Part shown: in pieces, positions 9,759 to 18,366 of the stretch | How the letters are laid out: each line of letters opens with the position of its first letter | How positions within the stretch are numbered: the stretch's first letter is position 1 | Assembly: GCF_028736175.1 (NCBI RefSeq) | Contig: NZ_CP117880.1 | Coordinates: forward strand, 1,488,001-1,552,000 | DNA from: Sphingobacterium oryzagri | GTDB lineage: Bacteria > Bacteroidota > Bacteroidia > Sphingobacteriales > Sphingobacteriaceae | Reading direction: 5' to 3' | DNA length: 64,000 bases | Notes under the pieces: generated by a model | What the model was told of the DNA's origin: nothing | The model's input: the letters and a program-made list of their open reading frames with translations, nothing else | Databases searched by the model: none | Made by a program: the position numbers and the translations under genes

Positions 9759-10967
9759 ATGAAGCATACTATTTTAGTTGTTATACTGTTTTGTACCTTG
9801 CTTTCTTCGCATGCACAGGAGAGATCCATTGATTTTCAATACGGAAGTTTGGATCGGGTTGCTGATATGGCCAAGATAGCCGATAAGGATGTTTTACTTT
9901 ATTTTACCGCCGTATGGTGCACGCCTTGTCGAGAGATGGAGGAAACGGCGTTTAAAGATAGCGCTGTAGTGGCTTTTATAGATAAGCATTTCGTTGCACT
10001 AAAGGTAGACATTGATTCGGTAGAGGGCAAACGTTTAGTGCGTTCGTTTAACAACCGGTCGGTGCCGCAGTATGTTGTTATTAATCCGCAAGATCGATCG
10101 TTAAAATATGCTTTTGTCGGAAGCATGCGGACGGAGAATTTTTTGCAACAGCTGAATGAATCATTAGATCCTGCAAATAATGAGCTTGCCCGGTCGATGG
10201 AAAAATATCAGGAGGGTAACCGCGACCACGAATTTTTATTAGATTATCTGGGCTTTATGGATAGGCATTTTGACGCTGGAAAATTAGTTTACGATGAGCT
10301 TTTTGCTTTGGCAACAGCAGAGCAAAAGCGTAGCGAACCTGTGTTTGGGCTGATGGAAAGATTCCTCAGAGATGAAGCTGGCGTAGATTTCCAGTTTGTT
10401 GCAGATAATAAAGACGCTTTAACAGATTTGTATGGGGAAAATCGCGTGAACGCGCTGTTAAACAGACCTGCCCTTATGCAGTTAGAAAGTGTGTTTTTCG
10501 AGGGTGATTCTGCCGCTTTTTACCGCGAATTGGCGCATACGCAGCATGTGGTTTTGGGAAACGCCGACCTGCAGCTATTTGAAATGGAAGCGAATTTTTT
10601 GTTGCGCAATAAGCAATCGAACCAATTTATAGCACTGGTCGAATCTGCTCGTTTTCCAACGGCATTTGCTGATGATAATAAAAGGAGGATTGCAGGGGCA
10701 AACCTAACGATGTTAAATATGGCTGCTGCGGACAGCAACTTATTACAGCGCGCAAACACTTGGATGGAGCAAGTGGATGAAACCACCGTGCAAACGTTAA
10801 TTGTCTCTGGAAATATTGATGAGCAGCTGCAAAAGTTGGACACCGCGCTTCTTAAATACGAACAAGCGCTTGCGTTATATAGGAAAGATCATCCCGATGC
10901 GGTGGTTGATCCTAGTGGGATTTTGAGTTTGATTGATGCGGTTAAGAAGAAGATTGCTGCACCGTAA
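9759..10967 (+). CDS. Exported thioredoxin-like protein with long C-terminal domain
   Basis: 402 residues. A signal peptide (MKHTILVVILFCTLLSSHAQ) precedes a thioredoxin fold at about 25-140 with the active site CTPC (Cys54, Cys57) and the cis-proline loop SVPQYVV. The remaining 260 residues are helical with no motif I can name. The protein probably works in periplasmic thiol-disulfide exchange. It has its own upstream region after the susD terminator, so linkage to the SusCD pair is only positional. It converges with queE with 14 nt between stops and no visible hairpin between them. Confidence 0.8.
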   Translation: MKHTILVVILFCTLLSSHAQERSIDFQYGSLDRVADMAKIADKDVLLYFTAVWCTPCREMEETAFKDSAVVAFIDKHFVALKVDIDSVEGKRLVRSFNNRSVPQYVVINPQDRSLKYAFVGSMRTENFLQQLNESLDPANNELARSMEKYQEGNRDHEFLLDYLGFMDRHFDAGKLVYDELFALATAEQKRSEPVFGLMERFLRDEAGVDFQFVADNKDALTDLYGENRVNALLNRPALMQLESVFFEGDSAAFYRELAHTQHVVLGNADLQLFEMEANFLLRNKQSNQFIALVESARFPTAFADDNKRRIAGANLTMLNMAAADSNLLQRANTWMEQVDETTVQTLIVSGNIDEQLQKLDTALLKYEQALALYRKDHPDAVVDPSGILSLIDAVKKKIAAP

Positions 10968-10981
10968 AGACCAGTAAAAAA

Positions 10982-11605
10982 TTAAGGAATATTCAGGTAT
11001 TTATGTGTCTGCAAGGAAATTTCCCATTGCGGATTTTCCTTGACGTATTCGATAATTAATGGTGTCATCTCTGCTGCCTTTGACCACTCGGGCTGCAAGT
11101 ATAATTTGCAGTTTTTTCCTACAAATTTCGCATGTTCTTCTGCCCATTGAAAATCACTTTTGTTGAAGACAATGACTTTCAGTTCGCCTGCAGCGTTTAG
11201 CACATCGGGACGAGGACCTTTGAATTTTTTTGGAGAAAGACATATCCAGTCCCAAAAACCAGATAGGGGATATGCGCCCGAGGTTTCGATAAAAGTCTGT
11301 ATGCCCGCCGCTTTCAGTTGTCGTGTCAAATAGTCCAGGTTATAAATCAATGGTTCACCACCTGTGATGACCACCGTTTTTGCCGGATGCAGCTTGGCAT
11401 TTTCCACAATAGTGTCCGCATGGGTTAACGGATGGAGGTTCGCGTCCCAGCTTTCTTTGACATCGCACCAATGGCAGCCCACATCGCAACCACCCAAACG
11501 GATGAAATATGCTGCTTTTCCGGTGTGATACCCTTCGCCTTGTATCGTGTAAAATTCTTCCATCAAAGGAAGCAACGTACCGTCTTCTGGGACTTGATTT
11601 GACAT
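10982..11605 (-). CDS. queE: 7-carboxy-7-deazaguanine synthase QueE
   Basis: Radical SAM enzyme that converts 6-carboxy-tetrahydropterin to 7-carboxy-7-deazaguanine in the queuosine/preQ0 pathway. 207 residues. The [4Fe-4S] cluster motif is C40-x3-C44-x2-C47 (GGCDVGCHWCDVK), and the N-terminal substrate motif EEFYTIQGEGYHTGKAA and the GGEPL motif are both clear. No other queuosine gene (queC, queD, queF) is in the window, so it stands alone here. Confidence 0.93.
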   Translation of the reverse strand: MSNQVPEDGTLLPLMEEFYTIQGEGYHTGKAAYFIRLGGCDVGCHWCDVKESWDANLHPLTHADTIVENAKLHPAKTVVITGGEPLIYNLDYLTRQLKAAGIQTFIETSGAYPLSGFWDWICLSPKKFKGPRPDVLNAAGELKVIVFNKSDFQWAEEHAKFVGKNCKLYLQPEWSKAAEMTPLIIEYVKENPQWEISLQTHKYLNIP

Positions 11606-11739
11606 GACTTATTTTTTTGAGAGTACAAAGGTACAAAAAATGCGCTCAGAAAGTGAAAGTCTTCATCATCGGATTGTTAGGTTTTGGCGATACTGCCGTG
11701 ATGTGTGGAATTTAGTACTTATTTAGCGCATTACGCTAT

Positions 11740-12370
11740 TCAGGCGAGTGGAACCTCTGTTTTCCTGTCATAATTTCGGGAGCTCATGATCTGATAAAGC
11801 AAACGCGAACCAAAAGTAGCCATTGCAAATTTTGCACTTTCATATCCTACCAAATTTAATGTCATTTTTATTTTTTCTTCTCTTTGCTCGGGGGCAAAGC
11901 AAAAAGAGCAAATAAAACGATCAATATTTTCTACATTATATTTTGATGCTTTACCCATGCCGACGTTCATCGCGATGGTATGGCGTGTTCTCATGTCCGA
12001 AAAAAATCGTGTTAAAAAAAATGCTGAATTCGCTGTCTGGCTCGATAATGACTCTTTTTTCATGCGTTAATTTGGATATCTCTTGGTCTATTAAGTCAAC
12101 CGTAAACCAAAAAAACGTATCGCTAGCTTTTTGCATTTCTATGTTCTGCCAAATTTTGATATCATTTTCGCGAAAAATGCGTTCCAATGCACTTTTGGCC
12201 GCCTCTATTTGTTCATTCTCATTTTCAATTGCAGAAAAACCGAGTTGGGCAAGGTAATCTGCTGAAAAGTGACCAATGTAGGTGCTTCGTGTTGGCTCTG
12301 GCTTTTTTTCCTCGCTGCAGGAGAGATTTAGTACGAAAAGAGCAAATAGTAAGGTGAGTATTTTCTTCAT
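11740..12370 (-). pseudogene. Small lipoprotein gene broken by a frameshift in a T8 run
   Basis: Two overlapping minus-strand frames look like parts of one protein. The first starts at 12370 with a lipoprotein signal (MKKILTLLFALFVLNLSCSEE, Cys18) and is clearly homologous to the protein encoded at 12461-12811. The second frame carries a plausible C-terminal half ending at 11740. Removing one base from the eight-base homopolymer at 12014-12021 joins them into about 209 residues. Without the shift the first frame runs on to 11951 as a 139-residue protein. It may be a true pseudogene, a phase-variable gene or a sequencing error; I recognise no family. Confidence 0.6.
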
Positions 12371-12460
12371 AATACGAACGATTTGTTTTAGATGCTATGC
12401 CGTCAGAATGTTAACACTAGCTGGCACAGTCAAGATTCTCCTTGTACAAAGCACTTGTCA

Positions 12461-12811
12461 TTAAATGCCGACGAAGCTATTCGGCCCGATAGAGACCCTA
12501 TTTTCGTGTTGCAATTTTAGAAACTCTTGCTCCGTCAGGTACACGGTGAACCAGAAGGTCTCATCGAAAATTTTTCGCATTTCCATATGCTGCCAAGTTT
12601 CGATGTCATTTGCGTGAAAAATAGTTTCAAGTGTACGTGTAGCCGCCTCTATTTGTTCTTTTTCCGTTTTGAGTCCTAAGATGCCGGTTGTGGTGATGTA
12701 CTCAATTGAAAGTGCACCAATGTAAGATATTACGGTAGGCGCTATCTTTTCTTCCTTGCAGGATAGGTTTAATGCGAAAAGTGCAAATAACAGTATGTAT
12801 GTTTTTTTCAT
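12461..12811 (-). CDS. Small lipoprotein, truncated paralog of the preceding gene
   Basis: 116 residues with a lipoprotein signal (MKKTYILLFALFALNLSCKEE, Cys18). It aligns along its whole length with the first 116 residues of the frameshifted neighbour (shared patterns include EQIEAA, ALxxIF/TLETIF, ANDIETWQHMEMRK versus ENDIKIWQNIEMQK, and FWFTV). Its stop falls at almost the same alignment point where the neighbour is frameshifted, so it lacks the C-terminal half. The two genes are a tandem duplication separated by 90 bp. Function unknown; location should be the periplasmic face of a membrane. Confidence 0.65.
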   Translation of the reverse strand: MKKTYILLFALFALNLSCKEEKIAPTVISYIGALSIEYITTTGILGLKTEKEQIEAATRTLETIFHANDIETWQHMEMRKIFDETFWFTVYLTEQEFLKLQHENRVSIGPNSFVGI

Positions 12812-13295
12812 TGTACGATCGTTTTAATCCGCTTTTACACTTTAGCACTTGAAGATGCTAACCAAAGCTCGATAGTTTGTTTTTTTATGATTTCCGGGTT
12901 TTATCTCGTAAAATATCTTTAATATAAATTTATGTTATTTTTAATAAATTTTATATGTTAAATTTGAAAATATATTCATTTTTATTTTAGTAAAATGATT
13001 TATTTTATATTTTCGGCACTTTATTTCAATTAAACCAAACTAAATTTCCCTATGCTTCCAGCTTGTTTCTTGTTATTTCATTGTAACCGCTGTCCAGTAG
13101 TTGAAAAGCTTAGGTGAAATATGAAAACAGATCGTCTACATATGTAATCTTTTTAGGATATTTGCAAATGGAGTTGTTTGCCATCGGGCAAATGATTTTC
13201 AGTTTTATCAAAACGCATAGGCTATTTACAGCTTTGTTTGCTGGCGGTTTATGTGGTTGTATTAATTTTTTTATCGTTTAAAATCATATTCGTAC
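12812..13295. other. AT-rich intergenic region upstream of thrS
   Basis: 484 bases, very AT-rich between 12900 and 13020, separating the divergent lipoprotein pair and the thrS operon. A perfect Bacteroidota -7 match (TAAATTTG) lies at 12959-12966 on the plus strand, but with no clear -33 element. No tRNA, T-box-like anticodon stem or strong hairpin terminator was recognised, though a leader controlling thrS would be expected in this place. Confidence 0.35.
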
Positions 13296-15221
13296 ATGAT
13301 TAACATTACATTGCCTGACGGCTCCGTCCGTCAGTATGAAAAAGGAACAACTGCAATGCAGGTTGCCTTATCCATTTCCGAAGGTTTAGCCAGAAATGTC
13401 TTGGCTGCGGAAGTAAACGGCGAAGTTTGGGATGCGTCCCGCGCTATCGAAGCGGATGCCCACGTAAAGCTATTGACATGGAATGATGACAAAGGAAAAT
13501 CAACCTTTTGGCATTCTTCTGCTCACTTACTGGCAGAAGCGTTAGAGTCGCTTTATCCAGGCGTAAAATTCGGGATAGGCCCGGCGATCGAAACCGGTTT
13601 TTACTACGACGTCGATTTTGGAGATCGGGAGTTTTCCTCCGATGAATTCAAGCAGATCGAGGACAAAATGCTGGAACTCGCGAAGCAAAAAGAAGTATTT
13701 GAACGCAAATCTGTATCCAAAGCAGATGCCTTGGCTTACTTCACTGAGAAAGGTGATGAGTACAAGCTAGATTTGATTAAAGATCTGGAAGATGGCAAGA
13801 TCACGTTCTACACGCAAGGTAATTTTACCGATCTATGTCGTGGTCCGCATATCCCGAATACAGGTGTTATTAAAGCCATTAAATTGACTAACGTTGCCGG
13901 CGCATATTGGCGTGGAGACGAAAGTCGTAAACAATTGACCCGTATATACGGCGTTACTTTTCCAAAGGCTTCTGAACTTGCCGAATACATTAAATTTATT
14001 GAAGAAGCGAAACGGAGAGATCACCGTAAATTAGGTAAGGAACTGGAGCTTTTCGCCTTCTCCGAAAAAGTGGGCGCTGGTTTGCCTTTGTGGTTGCCAA
14101 AAGGTGCAGCATTGCGCCAAAAGTTACAAGACTTTTTACAAAGAGCACAAATTAAAGCAGGGTATGAGCCCGTTGTAACGCCACATATCGGACACAAGCA
14201 ATTGTACGTTACCTCCGGTCACTACGAAAAATACGGTGCCGATGCTTTCCAACCGATACAGACCCCAGTAGAAGGCGAGGAATTTTTCTTAAAACCGATG
14301 AACTGTCCGCATCACTGCGAAATCTACAAAACAAAGCCACGTTCGTATAAAGAGTTGCCGGTTCGTTTTGCGGAATTTGGTACAGTATATCGCTATGAGC
14401 AGTCCGGTGAGTTACACGGACTGACACGTGTGCGCGGGTTTACACAAGATGATGCCCATTTATTCTGTCGTCCGGATCAAGTGAAAGACGAATTTAAAAA
14501 GGTGATCGATTTAGTATTGTATGTGTTTGGCGCTTTAGGTTTTGAAAACTTTACGGCGCAGGTATCGCTTCGTGACCCGGAAAATAAAACGAAATACATC
14601 GGTTCAGACGAAAACTGGGCGCTTGCGGAGGCGGCAATTGTCGAAGCCGCAGCAGAAAAAAATCTGCGTACGGTGGTCGAATATGGCGAAGCGGCGTTCT
14701 ACGGTCCGAAGCTAGACTTTATGGTGAAAGACGCGTTAGGCCGCCGTTGGCAGTTGGGGACCATACAAGTAGATTACAACCTGCCTGAGCGTTTCGAATT
14801 GGAATACACAGGAAGTGACAATCAAAAACACCGACCGGTCATGATTCACCGTGCGCCGTTTGGTTCACTCGAGCGTTTTGTAGCGGTATTGATTGAGCAC
14901 TGTGCGGGTCAGTTTCCGTTATGGCTTGCTCCAGAGCAGTTTATCATCTTGCCTGTGTCAGAAAAATACGAAGAATATGCAAAAAATCTTTTAGAATCCC
15001 TAAATAATTCCGATATTCGCGGACTGATTGACCTTCGCGATGAGAAGGTTGGTCGGAAGATACGTGACGCGGAAGTCAAAAAAATCCCATATATGTTGAT
15101 TGTAGGGGAAAAAGAGATTGAAAGTGGCACAGTTTCTGTTCGTAAACATGGATCATTGGATTTGGGTTCACTAGATCCACAAGCATTTAAGGAATTATTA
15201 ATTAAAGAAATAACCGTTTAA
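13296..15221 (+). CDS. thrS: Threonyl-tRNA synthetase
   Basis: 641-residue class II aminoacyl-tRNA synthetase that charges tRNA-Thr. Domains in order: TGS (about 1-62), editing SAD domain with [11 protein letters not shown] (about 70-225), catalytic core with motif 2 region FRFAE-like [29 protein letters not shown] and the zinc ligands (Cys in [10 protein letters not shown], His, His in [12 protein letters not shown]), then the anticodon-binding domain (about 545-641). Length is normal. It heads the conserved thrS-infC-rpmI-rplT operon with 10 nt before infC. Confidence 0.98.
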   Translation: MINITLPDGSVRQYEKGTTAMQVALSISEGLARNVLAAEVNGEVWDASRAIEADAHVKLLTWNDDKGKSTFWHSSAHLLAEALESLYPGVKFGIGPAIETGFYYDVDFGDREFSSDEFKQIEDKMLELAKQKEVFERKSVSKADALAYFTEKGDEYKLDLIKDLEDGKITFYTQGNFTDLCRGPHIPNTGVIKAIKLTNVAGAYWRGDESRKQLTRIYGVTFPKASELAEYIKFIEEAKRRDHRKLGKELELFAFSEKVGAGLPLWLPKGAALRQKLQDFLQRAQIKAGYEPVVTPHIGHKQLYVTSGHYEKYGADAFQPIQTPVEGEEFFLKPMNCPHHCEIYKTKPRSYKELPVRFAEFGTVYRYEQSGELHGLTRVRGFTQDDAHLFCRPDQVKDEFKKVIDLVLYVFGALGFENFTAQVSLRDPENKTKYIGSDENWALAEAAIVEAAAEKNLRTVVEYGEAAFYGPKLDFMVKDALGRRWQLGTIQVDYNLPERFELEYTGSDNQKHRPVMIHRAPFGSLERFVAVLIEHCAGQFPLWLAPEQFIILPVSEKYEEYAKNLLESLNNSDIRGLIDLRDEKVGRKIRDAEVKKIPYMLIVGEKEIESGTVSVRKHGSLDLGSLDPQAFKELLIKEITV

Positions 15222-15231
15222 TTTTAAACAT

Positions 15232-15792
15232 TTGGCATTAACTAGAGGTGGTGGTCCTAGACCACCAATGAGAAAGAAAGAACCAGAACACCGCATTAAC
15301 GAATTCATCAGGGTGCCAGAGGTACGTCTGGTAGGCGATAATGTAGAACAGGGGATTATTCCCACTCGTAAAGCATTGGAACTTGCTGACGAACTGGAAC
15401 TTGACTTAGTGGAAATTTCGCCAAATGCCGTTCCGCCTGTTTGTAGAATAACAGATTACAGTAAATTTATTTACGAGCAGAAGAAGAAACAAAAAGAAAT
15501 CAAGGCTAACGCGAAACAAACCGTGATTAAAGAGATCCGTTTCGGTCCTAACACCAGCGATCACGATTTTGAATTCAAGCTGAAGCATGCGATGAAGTTT
15601 TTGGAAAGTGGTGAGAAAGTACGTGCATACGTCCACTTTAAAGGACGTGCTATCGTTTTCAAAGAGCAAGGAGAGATTTTGCTATTGCGTTTCGCGCAAG
15701 CTTTAGAAGACTATGGTAAAGTGGAGTTGTTTCCAAAATTGGAAGGAAAGCGTATGTTCTTAACACTTGCACCAAAGGCAGCAAAAAAATAA
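15232..15792 (+). CDS. infC: Translation initiation factor IF-3 (TTG start)
   Basis: 186 residues; binds the 30S subunit, prevents premature 50S joining and proofreads start codons. Both IF3 domains are present: the N-terminal domain begins at [21 protein letters not shown] and the C-terminal domain at [19 protein letters not shown]. The TTG at 15232 is chosen because it gives the N-terminal [14 protein letters not shown] typical of Bacteroidota IF3, while the first ATG (15268) would leave only a few residues before the conserved domain. A non-ATG start fits the known IF3 autoregulation by start-codon discrimination. It lies 10 nt after thrS. Confidence 0.95.
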   Translation: MALTRGGGPRPPMRKKEPEHRINEFIRVPEVRLVGDNVEQGIIPTRKALELADELELDLVEISPNAVPPVCRITDYSKFIYEQKKKQKEIKANAKQTVIKEIRFGPNTSDHDFEFKLKHAMKFLESGEKVRAYVHFKGRAIVFKEQGEILLLRFAQALEDYGKVELFPKLEGKRMFLTLAPKAAKK

Positions 15793-15827
15793 AGATTCTA
15801 ACAGGTTGATATAAAATTTATAAGATT

Positions 15828-16028
15828 ATGCCAAAAGTAAAAACCAATTCCAGCGCGAAAAAACGCTTTAAATTGACTGGAACAGGTAAAATTGCAAGAA
15901 AAAGCGCTTACAAAAGCCACATCTTGACTAAAAAAACCACAAAGCAGAAACGTAACTTAACCAAAACAGGTTATGTACACGAAGCTGATATGGGTAACGT
16001 AAAACGCATGCTTGCTATCGGTAAGTAA
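15828..16028 (+). CDS. rpmI: 50S ribosomal protein L35
   Basis: 66-residue basic protein with the L35 signature ([22 protein letters not shown] near the N-terminus, written here in part, and [10 protein letters not shown]). It is a late-assembly protein of the large subunit. It follows infC by 35 nt and precedes rplT by 98 nt, the standard order. Confidence 0.97.
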   Translation: MPKVKTNSSAKKRFKLTGTGKIARKSAYKSHILTKKTTKQKRNLTKTGYVHEADMGNVKRMLAIGK

Positions 16029-16126
16029 GTTTTACCTCCTTTTTAATAAATAATTTTTTGACCGGGTATTAGGTTGTAAGCTTGCTGTAAAACGCAACAC
16101 CTCATACCAAACTAAATTTAACACAT

Positions 16127-16471
16127 ATGCCACGTTCGGTTAACGCAGTAGCTTCGAGAAGAAGAAGAAAAAGAATCTTGAAATTAGCTAAAGGCTATTT
16201 CGGATCAAGAAGCAAAGTTTATACTATTGCTAAAAATACAGTAGAAAAAGGTTTACAGTACGCTTACCGCGACCGTAAAACCAAAAAACGCGAGTTCAGA
16301 GCTTTATGGATTCAACGTATCAACGCAGGAGCTCGTCAACACGGAATTTCGTATTCACAGTTGATCGGTAAATTAAATGCTAAAAACATTGGTTTAAACC
16401 GTAAGGTTTTGGCTGATTTAGCTTTAAACAATCCTGATGCTTTCAAAGCAGTAGTTGACGCAGTAAAATAG
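16127..16471 (+). CDS. rplT: 50S ribosomal protein L20
   Basis: 114-residue L20, an early 23S rRNA-binding assembly protein that in several bacteria represses its own operon by binding a leader structure. The start [19 protein letters not shown] and the [11 protein letters not shown] motif are diagnostic. The 98-nt gap upstream is the longest within the operon and could hold such a control site, but I could not confirm a pseudoknot. A strong hairpin terminator follows. Confidence 0.97.
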   Translation: MPRSVNAVASRRRRKRILKLAKGYFGSRSKVYTIAKNTVEKGLQYAYRDRKTKKREFRALWIQRINAGARQHGISYSQLIGKLNAKNIGLNRKVLADLALNNPDAFKAVVDAVK

Positions 16472-16507
16472 AGTTTTAAACCGTTATCAATTTGTTAGAT
16501 ATTTAGG

Positions 16508-16534
16508 AAAGGAGTCATTTTGACTCCTTTTTTT
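16508..16534 (+). terminator. Terminator of the thrS-infC-rpmI-rplT operon
   Basis: Perfect 10-bp stem (AAAGGAGTCA / TGACTCCTTT) with a three-base loop followed by a run of T, 37 nt after the rplT stop. Confidence 0.9.
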
Positions 16535-16683
16535 ATGTCTTCAAGATTTTCTTTTTCGGAACATGAACGCCCTGTCAAGGCCAGAAGAATGCAAAATCCA
16601 TTTGTTTCATCTAGGTGCTAACGTTTTACTATTCTTGACCTCCGCCAGGTCATATATTTATAGCGGAGAAACTTGGTACGGAC

Positions 16684-17121
16684 ATGCGCAAGCTGCCGGA
16701 GTCGAAGTTATCGCGATATGTAATCTGCTATAGATCGGTAATCCCGCTGGGATTAAGAAAAATTGTAGTTAAAGAATTGATACAAAAATTTCTTAAAAAT
16801 GTGTCGAAATTGAACGTACAGATTGTGTATTTGCGCGGTGAGATGTCGCAGGTCAAATCCAAAGGCAAAAGCTGGGAGGTTACGACGCCGAAGAAATTTG
16901 AGATCTCAATCTTTTCGCAAAGCGGGAATCAAAGAAATCTGCTGTAGTGGTGAGAGACAACGTATCTTCACCAGTAGAACCTTGCTTTCCTAGATTCTTT
17001 CAAGGAAGACCGTGCCGCGACAAGCGGCAGAAAGGTCAATGCAAAGGAAAATGACGCGACTCCGTTAGCATTGGAAAAATATGCGGACATGCTATTTATT
17101 ATTCCGACGTACTCCTGCTAA
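16684..17121 (+). pseudogene. Possible decayed gene, unrecognised product
   Basis: An 87-codon frame starts with ATG at 16684 and stops at 16945 (TAG). The same frame continues after two more stops (TGA 16951, TAG 16975) with a protein-like stretch reading KEDRAATSGRKVNAKEN and ALEKYADMLFIIPTYSC up to TAA at 17119. The N-terminal part is basic (RKLPESKLSRYV; KKFEISIF). Persistence of sensible amino-acid composition across three stops suggests a degenerate gene of about 145 codons, but no family is recognised and chance cannot be excluded. Confidence 0.3.
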
Positions 17122-17235
17122 GTCTATGACTTAGATGATCTATTCTCACAAATAGATATAATAATCCTTTTAGAAAATTTGTTTTGTCGTATTTTACGTA
17201 TTTACACGTTAATAAGTGTTAATTTTCCGATTCGT

Positions 17236-17267
17236 TTTCGGGATTTACGGCAGAATGCTTAAATTTG
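17236..17267 (+). promoter_or_regulatory. Probable promoter of the DUF3060 gene
   Basis: An exact Bacteroidota -7 element TAAATTTG at 17260-17267 is preceded by TTTCG at 17236-17240, a near-match to the -33 TTTG box, with a 19-nt spacer. Transcription would begin about 17272, giving a leader of roughly 28 nt before the ATG at 17300. Confidence 0.55.
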
Positions 17268-17299
17268 ATTAACTAACAAACACTATAAATTACCATATT

Positions 17300-17710
17300 A
17301 TGAGAACTGCCGCTGTTTTCTTCTTTTATATTCTTTTCTTGAGTGTTTCGTTTGCTTTTGCGACATCGGGCGGATCAAAGGATGCTAAATCGCCAAAGAA
17401 TGATCTTATCATCATTTATAAAGAGGGTAAAGTGGTTAAGGTAGATGGTGCAAACATTGAAAAAAGCATTGCCACGCAAGGTGACGAGATTTTACAAATC
17501 GAAGGTTCCAACAATATTGTGTATGCTAAGGGCGGCTTGAAATCGATCGTCATCAATGGTGCAAACAATGAAGTGTATGTCGATCGTATTCACACTGTAA
17601 AAATCGAAGGCGTAAACAACCTTGTACAATACAAATTATCCCCAACAAAAGAAGGTAAGCCCACCGTATCTACCAAAGGTGGAAAAAACGACATATTAAA
17701 AGCGAAGTAG
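17300..17710 (+). CDS. Exported DUF3060 domain protein
   Basis: 136 residues with a signal peptide (MRTAAVFFFYILFLSVSFAFA). The mature part shows the DUF3060 repeat pattern, short strands spaced by (I/V)xGxNNxVY: IEGSNNIVYAKG, INGANNEVYVDR, IEGVNNLVQYK, which should fold as a small right-handed beta-solenoid. The function of the family is unknown. It has its own promoter and is followed at 56 nt by the 2H phosphoesterase gene, with no terminator between, so both may be on one transcript. Confidence 0.75.
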   Translation: MRTAAVFFFYILFLSVSFAFATSGGSKDAKSPKNDLIIIYKEGKVVKVDGANIEKSIATQGDEILQIEGSNNIVYAKGGLKSIVINGANNEVYVDRIHTVKIEGVNNLVQYKLSPTKEGKPTVSTKGGKNDILKAK

Positions 17711-17766
17711 GCCTTTTAAATTCCAGCCAATTTTCAGTATCTTGTAGAAGAGCTAGGAAATCTTCT

Positions 17767-18363
17767 ATGGATACGAAACATACCATATCAATCGTTTTTC
17801 AGCCCTGCGAGCAGGGCATTCGGTTTGTTGCAGCACTCAAGGAGCGCGTCAGGCGATTGCTTAATAAATGGTATCCCAGTTGTAATTCCACCGCACATGT
17901 TACGATTTGCCGAATGAAGGACGTGAGCGACGAACAGTTGACGCGTATCATTGATCTGCTCGCCACGGCATTACGCTATGAGCACGCGCAGCATATTTAT
18001 TTCGATAGCTTCGCAACATACCCAAGTTCAGGAACCTTTTTTATTGATCCAACTGTTCAATCAAAAGCTTTTCTGCTGCATAAAATGCGCAAGGTAATTG
18101 CGGAAGTAGAAAAAGTGATGCAGACAGATAAAAGTAGACAACCCCACTTGACCATCAGTCGGGGCTTGGATAGTCAAAATCTCCGCGAAGTAAAAGACCA
18201 GGAGGAGTTTAAGATACTTGATTTTGACTTCTTTTGCAAAGGCATCGTGTTGCGGAAATTTGACGAAGAAAAAAAGCAATACGTCGCCTTTCTGGAAATC
18301 CCATTCGGAAACGAGAAGCGTGCCGGTCTGGAAAGCGGACAACAGTTGAGCTTTGGCTTTTGA
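17767..18363 (+). CDS. 2'-5' RNA ligase / 2H phosphoesterase superfamily protein
   Basis: 198-residue member of the 2H (LigT-like) phosphoesterase superfamily, whose members cut 2',3'-cyclic or 2'-5' phosphodiester bonds in RNA or nucleotides. The two catalytic HxT motifs are visible: HVTI with His44 and HLTIS with His127. There is no signal peptide, so it is cytoplasmic. It ends 3 nt before the stop of the convergent MocR gene. The substrate cannot be assigned. Confidence 0.85.
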   Translation: MDTKHTISIVFQPCEQGIRFVAALKERVRRLLNKWYPSCNSTAHVTICRMKDVSDEQLTRIIDLLATALRYEHAQHIYFDSFATYPSSGTFFIDPTVQSKAFLLHKMRKVIAEVEKVMQTDKSRQPHLTISRGLDSQNLREVKDQEEFKILDFDFFCKGIVLRKFDEEKKQYVAFLEIPFGNEKRAGLESGQQLSFGF

Positions 18364-18366
18364 GCC

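Larger units (their letters stand above)
16535..17299. other. Gene-poor stretch with a decayed frame
   Basis: 765 bases between the L20 operon terminator and the DUF3060 gene. The only readable content is the broken plus-strand frame at 16684-17121 (listed separately) and a good promoter just before the next gene. No tRNA, mobile element end or inverted repeat was seen. The base composition is somewhat different from the flanking operon and there is no intact gene, which fits an old, degrading insertion. Confidence 0.4.
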
